Positions 35,007 to 44,758 of a DNA stretch of 64,000 nucleotides are shown here, piece after piece. The notes under the pieces were generated by a model. The model was given only the letters and a program-made list of their open reading frames with translations, had not been told where the DNA came from and searched no databases. The translations under genes were made by a program, and so were the position numbers. Origin of the DNA: Talaromyces rugulosus (taxonomy: Eukaryota; Ascomycota; Eurotiomycetes; Eurotiales; Trichocomaceae); the NCBI RefSeq assembly GCF_013368755.1, contig NC_049562.1, positions 6,324,001 to 6,388,000 on the forward strand. The letters run 5' to 3'. Each line of letters opens with the position of its first letter. Positions within the stretch are counted from its first letter, which is position 1.

Positions 35007-36014
35007 TTATAGACCAAGAGAAGGTGAACAACACTCCAAAAACCCGGGAGGTAAGCAGAGTTTCCACGACAACACACCACTGGGTTCGATTCGTTTGGAT
35101 ATCTCAAAAATAATCTCAGATGACGTCGCAGCAATTTTTCCGTCAGACCTTTCCCTCGATCTCAACGCAATATTGCTCAGTTCTCCTCTATTTGCTCGGG
35201 CCGCCTCATCAAAAAGCAGTCCTCCTACCTGGCCGAATTTCGCAATCAATCCTTCCTTTTCTTCATCAGTTTCGGCTCTCCAGTGAGTTTTGACGAGATA
35301 GCCGTATAGAGACTCAAGCTTGAACGCGATATGTCCACAAAAAATTGACTGCTGATGTAGCCACCTTTCAAAATCAAGGATTTTATCCTCTTTTTTGCAC
35401 CGTGTAGCCGTTTTCTCAGTCTCCTTAATGAGATAACAGATAGGCCATCTTTCATCTTCCCTAAATCCTTCCTCATACGATAGGAGATCGTTATCAGTGA
35501 CGTCTTGGCCAGCTAACCAATTCAAATAGTCAATGGCCCAAATAATCCTCCAATTTTCTCGTATTTCCGTTGATAGAATACATTGTGCACAGAAGAATAA
35601 CTTGATTCTGTCCGCTTCTTTCTGATTAGGAGTTAGCTCAGTGTTTCTTCATTTCAATACATGCAGGCTAGATGGAATGTTCTTGGTGGTGCAATGCTTA
35701 CGTCTCCACCTAAGGGATATTCAATTATAGCTCCGATCTTATCCTCCTGTCCGTCCAATTTATCGTTGATTTCGTTCTATAGTTAAAGTTAAAATATGCT
35801 ACAAGGAAGAATACCCAATGGAAACCTAATGAACCATTCTTTCATCAAGCTGTGGGAGCAAGGTAGTGCGTTCGGGCTTGTTGGCAGATCCGGCAGTAGA
35901 TTTGCAATCATCAACCAGTTTGCGCCAACGAAGGAGAATGCTTATTTCCTTTGATATTCTCTGTGGAGGATCTGCCTTTTCTTCGTCCTTGGCGGTAGCT
36001 TTGTTTGGCGACAT
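35007..36014 (-). CDS. Uncharacterised fungal protein
   Basis: Three exons in phase, 36014-35835, 35776-35702 and 35621-35007, give 289 aa. It starts MSPNKATAKDEEKADPP and is charged and predicted helical, with an LDGQEDKIGAIIEYPLGGD stretch at the second exon. A longer helical region then carries KEADRIKLFFCAQCIL, NWLAGQDVTDND and LYGYLVKTHWRAETDEEKEGL. No domain is recognised. The last ~25 residues (LSWKLCLPPGFLECCSPSLGL) are compositionally unlike the rest and may be read-through of an unrecognised 3' intron. A CA-rich microsatellite (about 34732-34746) lies in the 3' flank. Confidence 0.55.
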
Positions 36015-37757
36015 ATTGGTTTATAAGCCTGACGACTTAACTTGGGAGAGGTAAGGAGTAGCAAAATAAAAATTAAACTTCAAAAAATCGTTGAGCCAGT
36101 CTCGATTCAACGTAGAAGGATAAATAGAAAAGAAGAAGAATACAATAGCGATGACCCTTTGCGTTGTTTATATACTTTCCGTTTGACTCAATAAAACGCC
36201 TCATGCTGTTGAAAATGTGTCATTGATGAGTCAATTTTATAGCTGAATTGGTGACTCCTACCTATTCGATACCAAAAATATTAGTCACTTAATATCTCGC
36301 CAAAACAATTTGCATCAATTGATGTTACTGTGATATATACTACTACGAATTTGATTGGTGAGGTTCTAGTGTTGGTCGTATGGGTTTATGAGGTGTTTGT
36401 CACTAGCACTGGGTTGGGTGCATGATTCATCGGCATGACTAGCCGGGGGTTTGTCACAGAACACATGACTCAGTAACCCCAAGTGCTCTCTCGGGGTACT
36501 TGAAGTCAAAAATTGTATTTAATATATTCAATTTTTCATAGAGTAATATCTTAAATATAAGAATGTTTATCCGAATATGAAACAACGGAACTTATATGGT
36601 ATATATTGGTGATTTTACTGCTATAAATGTGAAAAGTAATTAAAGGTCGGTTTCATGTGCTAGCAGGGAAAATCCAATTAAAGGAAATCGCTGCAAGTAA
36701 CATGCTGAAAGAGTAAACCAATGAGAAGCATGTAGTGCAATATTAATGTATTCAAAACAAAAGCATTTCATGAAATACATGTACTACGCGGCCATTGGGC
36801 CGCTGTACTTCCTAGTGCGAAATAGGTTAACCAAGACTCGGGTTTGAAAGAAGATGGAGTCGTAGTAGTTTCTTCTCGGAAATCTCATTTCCGGTACGAC
36901 GCGCCTATTTACATTGTAGGTTTAGCGGCCTGCTGATTGAAGTGGGAACGAACTCGTTTATAGGGAGCTATGGCCAGCCCGCGGTCCCCGCCTGATGCAA
37001 GATGTATGGGACCAATCTGAGAAGAACAATTTCAAAGACAGCACATTATCCCATTGTGCAAACAGCTCAGTACGGAGTAGTAGTGGCTCTTAATACCCTT
37101 TAGGAGTACTCGAGAAGTGGGTCAGTTGGAGATAAAGAGCGAAGGGTATACCTTCACCAACACAAACGAGCTTGGAAGAGAGCTGAGTGTCTGTCGAAAA
37201 TATGAAATGAGTTCTTATCTATCCCATTACTCAATAGTATTAATAGCGATTGCCAAGTCCTGTATCTGCATCTAATGAGCGGCGTTAGCCCGAATTTGGG
37301 GGGGTCCCAAAAGCTTGATCAAGGACTAAAAACTTGGGAAAAGCTAGTACAGCAGCTATGGCTGTCGATCGACGCAGCATTGGAGATGGGACAAAGCCAC
37401 AGAAACTGTGGAAATGGAGATATAACACTATCAATAATCATGTGTGTAACGACGAATTCGGACTCCCGAAGCTCGATTGATAGTAGCTTGGGCTGGATTA
37501 GGCTGCCGGGTCCGCATTGACGCTCGCACAGGCTCACCAATAACACAAATCACACCAAACTTGCGAAGATGCTCTTGCTGACACCAGAAATAAGCAGCAG
37601 CGCAAGCTGAGATTCTACTGGCGAGAAACAGCTCTTATCAGAGCAGAAGATCGAAAATTGCCGAATCCGGAAATGTAGATGCGATCGCGCCTTGGCATCC
37701 GGCTTAGTATAACGCCATTGGGCGCGCGATGCGGGACTGTGGGCTGTTTAAGGCTTT
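36015..37757. other. Intergenic stretch upstream of the nitrite transporter
   Basis: About 1.7 kb. Short frames at 37275-37800 have no domain or splicing support. The distal promoter of the transporter begins at its end. Confidence 0.45.
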
Positions 37758-37767
37758 CTCCGCGGAG
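37758..37767. promoter_or_regulatory. Palindromic NirA-type site
   Basis: CTCCGCGGAG is a perfect palindrome that carries the NirA consensus CTCCGHGG on both strands. It lies about 555 bases upstream of the nitrite-transporter ATG, and would be a nitrate/nitrite-specific activator site. Confidence 0.55.
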
Positions 37768-37803
37768 TTGTTTGGCAGAGAGATCGCCTGCGTGCATCAG
37801 GAC

Positions 37804-38030
37804 TGATAAGACTGGCAGTGTCTTGCTATTGGCTTATCCCCGGTAATAATTTGTCTATATTTGTTCGGAGGACTGGGGATGCAGAGACTAAAGCCCTTAT
37901 CTGAAATATCCCAAGCAATAATGCTAATAGCAATTTGCCAATTAATACTAAGATTGCCAACTACCATGCCATTTACGGAGTATTCCACTGGCATACAGCA
38001 GGAGACAAGGTTTGATCAACAAGCTTATCA
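37804..38030. promoter_or_regulatory. Three AreA-type GATA sites
   Basis: TGATAAG at 37804-37810, CTTATCT (AGATAAG on the minus strand) at 37896-37902 and CTTATCA (TGATAAG minus) at 38024-38030. All fit HGATAR and the preferred GATAAG core. With the NirA-type site they form the expected nitrogen-control promoter. Confidence 0.5.
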
Positions 38031-38225
38031 GTTCGTGCTGTTGCTGATCACTAGTGATGAACTTGTCTCTCTGACCCATTTTCGCCAGTCGGAGGAGCAG
38101 CATGCAGGGACTCGCGCCGAGAATGCCTTTTGTGGGACACCGGGTCAATACTTAAAGGATGCGTGATCCCTGTCTTGGCTGATCTGTTTTCAATCTCGAA
38201 CAACATCCTCAAGCTGAAGGCGCCA

Positions 38226-38310
38226 AGACAGACAGAGAAAGACAGACAGAGAAAGACAGACAGAAAGTCAGACAGAAAGACAGACAGAAAGTCAGACAAG
38301 AGAAAGACGA
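38226..38310 (+). repeat. GACA-rich microsatellite in the 5' leader
   Basis: Imperfect GACAGACAGAAA repeats run to within about 12 bases of the nitrite-transporter ATG, so they are probably in its 5' untranslated leader. Length is likely to vary among strains. Confidence 0.7.
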
Positions 38311-38321
38311 AACAATCAATC

Positions 38322-39347
38322 ATGTCGACCCCCTTTACCGTCAATGCCCTCACCCCTTACGAGGTGGTAGAGTACATCAGCTTGACCGGAGCCGCCAAAG
38401 GAAACATGCGCCTTGACAAGGTCTTCCTGAGCTCCGTCTCTGCCGGATGTCTTTTGGCCTTTGCCTGCGCCACTGCCCTCAGTACCAACACTGCCCCTTG
38501 GTGGCAGGAGAATGCCCCGGGTCTGATCCGCACGATTAGCGCACTGGTATTTCCCTACGGTTTGTGCATGATAATTCTGACCGGAGCCGATTTATGCACT
38601 GGTACTTTCATGGTGCGTTTAACTCGATGGATTCATTTCAGTGTTCAATAGACTAACGAGTGTAGTACACCACTGTGGCCGCCCTGCAACGTCGTCTACC
38701 TTGGTACAAGATGCTCCTTCACTGGTTCGTCACCTTCTGGGGCAACCTGGCCGGTTCGCTCTTCATGGTCTCCATCATTCTCGGCTACGGCGTCGTCTTC
38801 TCTGCCGACCCATACAAGAGTGAAGTCATCACGTTTGCCACCAAGAAGCAAGTCACCCCCGACTTCCACGAGGTGTTCCTGCGCGGCATTGGCTGCAACT
38901 GGCTGGTCTGTTTGGCGTGCTTTTTCGGCATCCAGGGACGCGATCTCGCAAGCAAGGTTATCGGTATTTGGTGGCCTGTGTTTGCCTTTGTGTCGCTCGG
39001 CTTTGACCACGTTGTCGCCAACATGACTTTTATCCCAATGGCCATCTGGCTCGATGCGCCTGGAATTTCTGTCGGTCTGTATATCTGGAAGGGAATCATC
39101 CCGGCCCTGATTGGCAACATCATTGGCGGAGGTCTTTTCTGCGGTGAGTAATAGGTTGCACCGATAGCTGCATACTATGTACTAATTTTTTTGTCTAGGT
39201 GGTTACTACTTCTACATGTATGGCCTTGAGGAAGAGTCCTTTGCTTTGTCTATCAAAGGTATCGGCAAGAGCCGTGCTGCTAGCAGCGAGGACATTGAGG
39301 CCAGCGGTGCCGAATCCTCTGCTCCTGCCGAAACTAAGGATGCCTGA
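38322..39347 (+). CDS. nitA: Formate/nitrite transporter family channel (NitA-type)
   Basis: Three exons in phase, 38322-38612, 38666-39143 and 39199-39347, give 305 aa. The FNT fold is clear: N-terminal NALTPYEVVEYISLTGAAK, the re-entrant loop segments LVFPYGLCMIILTGADLCTGTFM and WGNLAGSLFMVSIILGYG, the central GCNWLVCLACFFG, the FNT signature GFDHVVANMTFIPMAIW with the channel His, and IGNIIGGGLFCGG near the end. Fungal members import nitrite at the plasma membrane. The promoter holds a palindromic NirA-type site and three GATA sites, so nitrate induction and ammonium repression are expected. The acidic, Ser-rich C-terminal tail is typical. Formate transport cannot be excluded from sequence. 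Confidence 0.93.
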
Positions 39348-39670
39348 GCATGAGATTTAGAAACCACCACGCTCTGTTCTGAGTAGACAGAACAGACAGG
39401 ATGGAAAATATTGAAATAATGAGAGTTGAAATGATAGGGTTGGATTGCTTTTTCTTAACGGACGATACCACATGATACATGCAGATGGCTATAGCTATAT
39501 GCCCAGGTAGTACTAATTAATAATAATTGCTATAATTTGGTCTGACGGGTAAATATCAAGTTAAAGGTAAGATATCAACGCATGTTATTCGCGGCAGGGT
39601 CACCTTCCGTAAACGGAAATTTTGAGACGCCCCAAAAGCCCTAATTACCTCAAGCCAGCACTTCTTCCCA
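39348..39670. other. Short intergenic interval
   Basis: Convergent 3' flanks of the nitrite transporter and the dienelactone-hydrolase-type gene. No feature seen. Confidence 0.5.
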
Positions 39671-40432
39671 TCAATTCAACGCATCTACCAAAAATTGCCT
39701 AAACCACGCAACCGTTGCATTCTTACCCCTGATCATGGCAGCGCGCTCGCCCGGCTTATTCTCATCGCCACGCACCAAACACGAATGCGCCACACCCGGA
39801 AAATGCTGATAATCAAACGGCACATTCAGCCGCTGCAGCGTCTCAAACGTATGCAGCTTCAGCTCTGCCGTATACGCTTGGTCGATCTCTGGTGCGAGCA
39901 CCTGCACGGGAACCGCGACTTCATCGATATCCTGTTTTGTCGTGAGCGACGGATGTCCAATAGAGACACAGTCGACCAGCGGCGCTTCTTGATGCTCCCT
40001 CGCACCAAGTCGAAGCGAAGCCTATCCACCGTAGCAAAACCCCACCGCGCCAACTCTTTTATACCCTAGCTGCTGCTTGAGCGCCCTCGCGCACGCAAAG
40101 ATCTCGGCCTCGCGGTTTTCGCGACTGTTTCGCGTGATAAATCCGGGCAAGTCAAGCTGATCGAATCGGTCGGCGGCAATCAGATCAAAGGACAGAACCT
40201 CGCCACCAAAAAGGTCCGGCGCGTACACTGTTGCGCCGACTTCGCGCGCGTAGTGGTCTGCCAGCAAGCGGATGTTTGGGAATGTCCAGCCGAAGAGGTC
40301 GGCGATGAGGAGGATGGCGATGTCTGGGTTGTCGCCGGCGATATAAGTGTTGTTATCGGCGAGACGGCCGGTGCGGCCAGTTGGCGTGCCTTGCCATTGA
40401 AAGCCGGTGATGCAGCAGTCGGGGACGGACAT
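39671..40432 (-). pseudogene. Dienelactone-hydrolase-family gene with one in-frame TAG
   Basis: A single frame of 254 codons runs from 40432 to 39671 and is interrupted only by TAG at 40024-40022, directly after GFCYGG. Family features flank the stop. Upstream: ILLIADLFGWTFPNIRLLAD, then the nucleophile elbow GFCYGG with its Cys. Downstream: ASLRLG, VAVPVQVLAPEIDQ (acid residue region) and GVAHSCLVRGDE (His). Relatives have Trp right after CYGG, so a TGG-to-TAG change explains the break. As read, it makes a 136-residue truncated product lacking the acid and His. Nonsense allele, assembly error, or A-to-I recoding (known in Sordariomycete sexual stages) are the options. Fungal members hydrolyse carboxymethylene-butenolide-like lactones, but many have unknown substrates. 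Confidence 0.8.
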
Positions 40433-40573
40433 TTTGTTGTGGATAGATGTATCGATAGGTAGAAGTGTGGATGGTGTTCGTCTACTTAATAGCCATGTCT
40501 ACATTATTAATCGAATTGAGGGGTGCGGGGAGTTTCCGGGGAGATGTTGCATGTATTAATACGTCCATTTAAT

Positions 40574-40645
40574 GTTGGAATTGTTGGAATTGTTGGAATT
40601 GTTGGAATTGTTGGAATTGTTGGAATTGTTGGAATTGTTGGAATT
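40574..40645. repeat. 9-bp minisatellite, 8 copies of GTTGGAATT
   Basis: Eight perfect tandem copies of GTTGGAATT, continuing with a partial GTTG. It lies in the promoter interval of the dienelactone-hydrolase gene and just beyond the 3' end of the dehydrogenase gene. Unit length is a multiple of three, but it is not in a coding frame. Confidence 0.9.
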
Positions 40646-40719
40646 GTTGCCTAGTTTGGGGTTACCAAGTAACTATACTATAGCGTCGTTTACGATTATT
40701 GTCCACAAGAGGAAGAATA

Positions 40720-41899
40720 TTATCCCCTCACCCCCTCAATCAAATTCTTAATCCCCTCGCCCCTCCCCGTCTTCTCCCACGCCTCCGGCGCATTCTCAAA
40801 CGGCGTCACCGAACTGATCAACTCCCCAACAGCCACTCTGCCCGTCCTCAACAGCTTCATCGCCAGCTCGTAGTCTCCCGGACCATACCGGAAACAGCCC
40901 TTCAAATTCAGCTCGCGCGCGCTAAACGCGTTGATTGGAAATTCTATCTTGGACTGTCCGGACATGCCGGCCTGAATATACGAGCCGCCTGGCCGTAGAA
41001 TGTAGATTCCGATTTGCACGGCGCTGGCAGCCCCAGAGGCTTCAATCACGTTGTGCACACCTCTAGGCTGTTCATCGTCGTCGGAAGAAGCAGGGAAAAT
41101 CGTGTTGCGCAGTCGCTCCGACTCGTCTTCGGAACTCGCTTCCCTGCTAAGTAGAAACGTCTCGCAGTCCTCGACAAACCCACGCGCAAAATCCAGTTTG
41201 CCTTGCAACACATCACACAAAACAATTCTGGCCGCGCCAAAAGCTCGAGCCACACGCGCACAAAGTAATCCGATCGTGCCACTGCCCATGACAACCACGT
41301 CCTCACCAGCCGTAAAACCGAGCTGGCGCACGGTATGCACCGCGACGCTGAGCGGCTCGACCAGCACACCCTCCTGAAGCGACATGTCGTCTGGCAACTT
41401 AAAAACAAAATCCGCGGGGACAAGATAAAACTTGGTAAGAGTGCCGTGCTGCATGCTCTTCGGATCCGCCGCGAACCGCATCTGCCCGCACAGATTGTAC
41501 TTGCCAGACTTGCAGTATGCGCATCGACGACAGGGTAAACCGGGCTCGATAGCGACGCGGTCGCCGGGTTTGATGGTTGAGACGGACGAGCCTGTGGCGA
41601 CGATTGTTCCTGAGGCTTCGTGGCCGAGAATTAGTTGGGAGACGGGCGAGACGAACGTCTGGATGCCGCCGTGGTTCCAGAAGTGCACCTTCAAGTTAAC
41701 ATTAGTATCAGTATAGATATTAAAAGGGGGGGGATGTTACATCGCTGCCACACACACCAACATATGATATGCGGATCAACACGTCGTGCGCGTCTTGGAT
41801 CTGGGGGATGTCGTTGTCGGCCGGGAGGTGGTCTTTGATGCTGGCCGAGTGAGGGCCGGCCAGAAACCACGATGGGTTTTTCATTTGTTGGAATGCCAT
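40720..41899 (-). CDS. Zinc-dependent medium-chain dehydrogenase, xylitol/sorbitol dehydrogenase type
   Basis: Two exons, 41899-41741 and 41688-40720, give 375 aa. Catalytic zinc site: GVCGSD split by the intron, then GHEASG (Cys, His, Glu). Structural zinc site: PCRRCAYCKSGKYNLC, all four Cys present. NAD-binding Rossmann motif: VVMGSGTIGLLCARVA. MDR signatures VHFWNHGGIQ and VLVEPLSVAVHTVRQLGF place it in the polyol-dehydrogenase branch. It would oxidise polyols such as xylitol or sorbitol to ketoses with NAD+ in the cytosol. A charged insertion (EASSEDESERLRN and SSDDDEQPRG) is longer than usual but not disruptive. No xylose reductase lies nearby. Confidence 0.92.
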
Positions 41900-42087
41900 T
41901 TTACTTTGCGTTGATATACTTCAAACGCTTGAGTATATATGTAGTTGGCAACCTGTACGACTGTCAAAGAGGGGAAGCTCACGCTCCATCGTGGGGTCGG
42001 GCAGATGTCCGAAATCAATACATTCAATCTACTAAGCTGTATAACAGCGTCGACAAAATCAATCATGCTATTGGATATAAAGCCGAG
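41900..42087. other. Short intergenic interval
   Basis: Promoter of the dehydrogenase gene and 3' flank of the kinase gene; no feature resolved. Confidence 0.4.
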
Positions 42088-43376
42088 TCACAAAGAATCA
42101 CCCGTCTCGCCCGCTGCGCAGACATGAATACTGTCTATCCACTCCGACTTTAGTATATCTGCTGCACTCGGCCGTTTCTTCCAGTCGGTGTTGAGCATGG
42201 CATAGATGGTCTTGCGACAGGCAGCCTATTGACGCTCAGTCAGCATGGAAATGTAAAAAGAAAAGGAATACTCACCCCCCGCAAACGCTCGATAGACTGC
42301 CACGTCCCAGCCTGTCGTATCTCTCGCTCGAACTCCTCATATAAAACATCCTTCTCGGCCATGGCGTATCGCCACACGTGTTTCCCCGTCCTCATGTCCA
42401 TGTACACCACGCCAGCGGACCACACATCTGCAGCCCTGGCATCGAAATAATAGGCAGCCATCTTCTTTTTGTATTCAAGCACAACATACTGCTCCGGACT
42501 GATATACGGAAACGAGCCACACAACCCCGTAGTCAACCTGACCTGCTTCTCCCACGGCAGCCGAATGCATTCAGCGTTCCCAAAATCGGCGATTTTCAGA
42601 CACCCGCGCCGCGTGAGCAGCAGGTTGTCTGGTTTGAGGTCGCGATGCGCGACCCCCGTTTTGTGCAGATACTCAATCCCACGCAGCAGCTGTTTGAAGT
42701 AGCAATCTGCCTCGTCCGCACAGAGACCACGACTCCCACCGATCGAGCGTACTCGCGTGTACACGTCGCCGCCGGAACAGTACTCCATAATCTGGCAGAA
42801 CCCGTCGCTGCTTTCATCGTCTTGGATCAAATCGAGCGTGCGGATCACATTGGTATGGTGCAGACTGGACGAGATACAAAATTCGGCACCGAGCCGTTTC
42901 ATGTATTTTTTGGTTGACTCCTTCTGGCGCTGCGCGAATTTCTTCACGGCGAAGAGCTGGCCGCCGGTTGGGTGTTCGGTCGAGTGAGGCAGGAAACTGA
43001 CGCGGACGATGCCCGACGAGCCCCGGCCGATTTGTTCTTTGTATGTGCCGTATCGCTTGGTGAGTGGGAGCTGCTCGAGTTTTGTTCGTTTTGGAGTAGG
43101 AATAGAAGGGGTTTTGGGTAGAAGAGATGACTCAAGCCGGAGCAAGGGTAGCGTATCGTCATCTTCTGCTTTCTCTTTGAGATCCTGCATCGCCTTGAGC
43201 TTGTCCTGCAAGAGGTCCAAGAGGCCATCATGCCGGCGGCCGTCGTAAAGACGGTGGGAATGCGAGCCGTCGCTGTGCAGGGTGAATTTGGTGTCTTTTT
43301 GGCGAGCTGGAGGTTTCAGGCCGATTTCGACCTCGTAGATGCGGTCGACGTGGGCGGCGACTTTGATCTTGCCCAT
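42088..43376 (-). CDS. Ser/Thr protein kinase, SAT4/HAL5-like fungal family
   Basis: Exons 43376-42276 and 42225-42088 join in phase to give 412 aa. The N-terminal ~100 residues are charged and regulatory-looking. Kinase domain order: IGRGSSGIVRV (glycine loop), FAVKKFAQRQKESTKKYMKRL (Lys), QIMEYCSGGDVYTRV (hinge), VAHRDLKPDNLLL (catalytic loop), KIADFGNAECIR (DFG), CGSFPYISPEQYV (activation/APE region), and YFDARAADVWSAGVVYMDMRTG. The last exon supplies the KKRPSAADILKSEWID closing helix. The pattern matches the fungal kinases that control plasma-membrane transporters and ion homeostasis (HAL4/HAL5, NPR1 group). All catalytic residues are intact. Confidence 0.9.
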
Positions 43377-44758
43377 TTTCTCTTCCTCTCTTTTTTGCTT
43401 CTTTGCTTGAATAGAGTGGCAGAGAAAAAGTGAGAGAGGGATATGGATAATGACGAGGGATGAATGTCAAGCAATATGCCCCAAGCAAGGACGCTGTGCA
43501 ACGATACACAGTATCTGCAGATGTCAGAGGGGCGACCCCGTCATTTTGAAGTCAACCGAGTCCATCTTCTCGTTAAACAGACGGTCTCATTTTCAAACTG
43601 AGTGATATATTCTCACCAGTTGACCTGCTGTGGTGGTCTGGAGTGTGAAGTTGTATCAAGCATGAGGGAATTGTCCCTGACCAATGACAGTCAGTCATGC
43701 TGGACCCAGAAATCAGGTGGGAGTAACATTTGGTTCTTGGAAATTAATATGAGCGTTTTTTTTGGTGCGACCGCCATTTCCCATTTCGCTCTGGGTTTTA
43801 TGTAATTAGAATTGATTTTGAGCAAAGAAGGGGGGCTCAAAAAAGGAATTCCGGCCCATGGAACAGCGTTGATGAGGCGCTAAGTCTTTCGGCTCTCGGA
43901 AAGCACTGCCACAAGCCGCATGACGATGTTTGATTTTCTCTGTTTTATTTTCTGTGACACAGCAATTAACTATGAGCTAGCGATGACCAGGTGGCAGCGG
44001 CCGTACTATTCCCAGATCAGCAGGCTATCTACTAGTACTATTGTCACAAAATGTGACAGCACAGCCGGTGACGTCATTCTACATATCTCTCTCTTCTCTC
44101 CACAGATAGTATTACAGTAATATGCACGCGGGGAAATGCTCTAGCGACTGTTGGTAAAATACTAACTTACTACAACAGGGCTTCCGGAAACTGCTGTCAC
44201 CACAAATACTCCCTTGTTATTTGTTATTTCTGGAACCCCAGTGTGAAAGTAAGCTAAGCCTCATCTGGTTTGAGATAGAACAATTGTAAGTTTCAGTATT
44301 GTACTTACAAGTATTGGTGGTAAATTTGCCCTCAATAGAATCGACTATCCGAATCAAAGAGCAAGGACGATTCAATCTATAATCTATAGAATCCTACGAT
44401 AGAAACCCGCCCGTCATTATGCCCAAGAGCAAGGCAAGGTTGGCTTTCCTAATTGCTGAAACTATAACATGACGATGCTCAGTTTTCGCCCCTCCCCCCC
44501 CCCCCCCCCAGGCAACCTAGCTGTCTGATGAAGATGTTTGAAAATTGAAATAAGGTGAAGTCGAGTCACAGGATATCTGGTTATGTATGGAATGTACAAT
44601 ACATAGCCAAAGCAGGTCTGTGACCGAAAGAGTCTAAATCATGTTTATTACAAGGCAGGGAGAGGATCAAGGAGTACGGAGTTTTAGTTACAGCGACAAG
44701 TTTAGCTAAGTTATACTATAAGTCATATGCCATTGTTCAGTCTAGGTGAAAGACAAAA
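43377..44758. other. Intergenic region with a 16-C homopolymer
   Basis: No supported gene in about 1.4 kb. A run of 16 C at 44494-44509 is the main feature. Confidence 0.5.
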
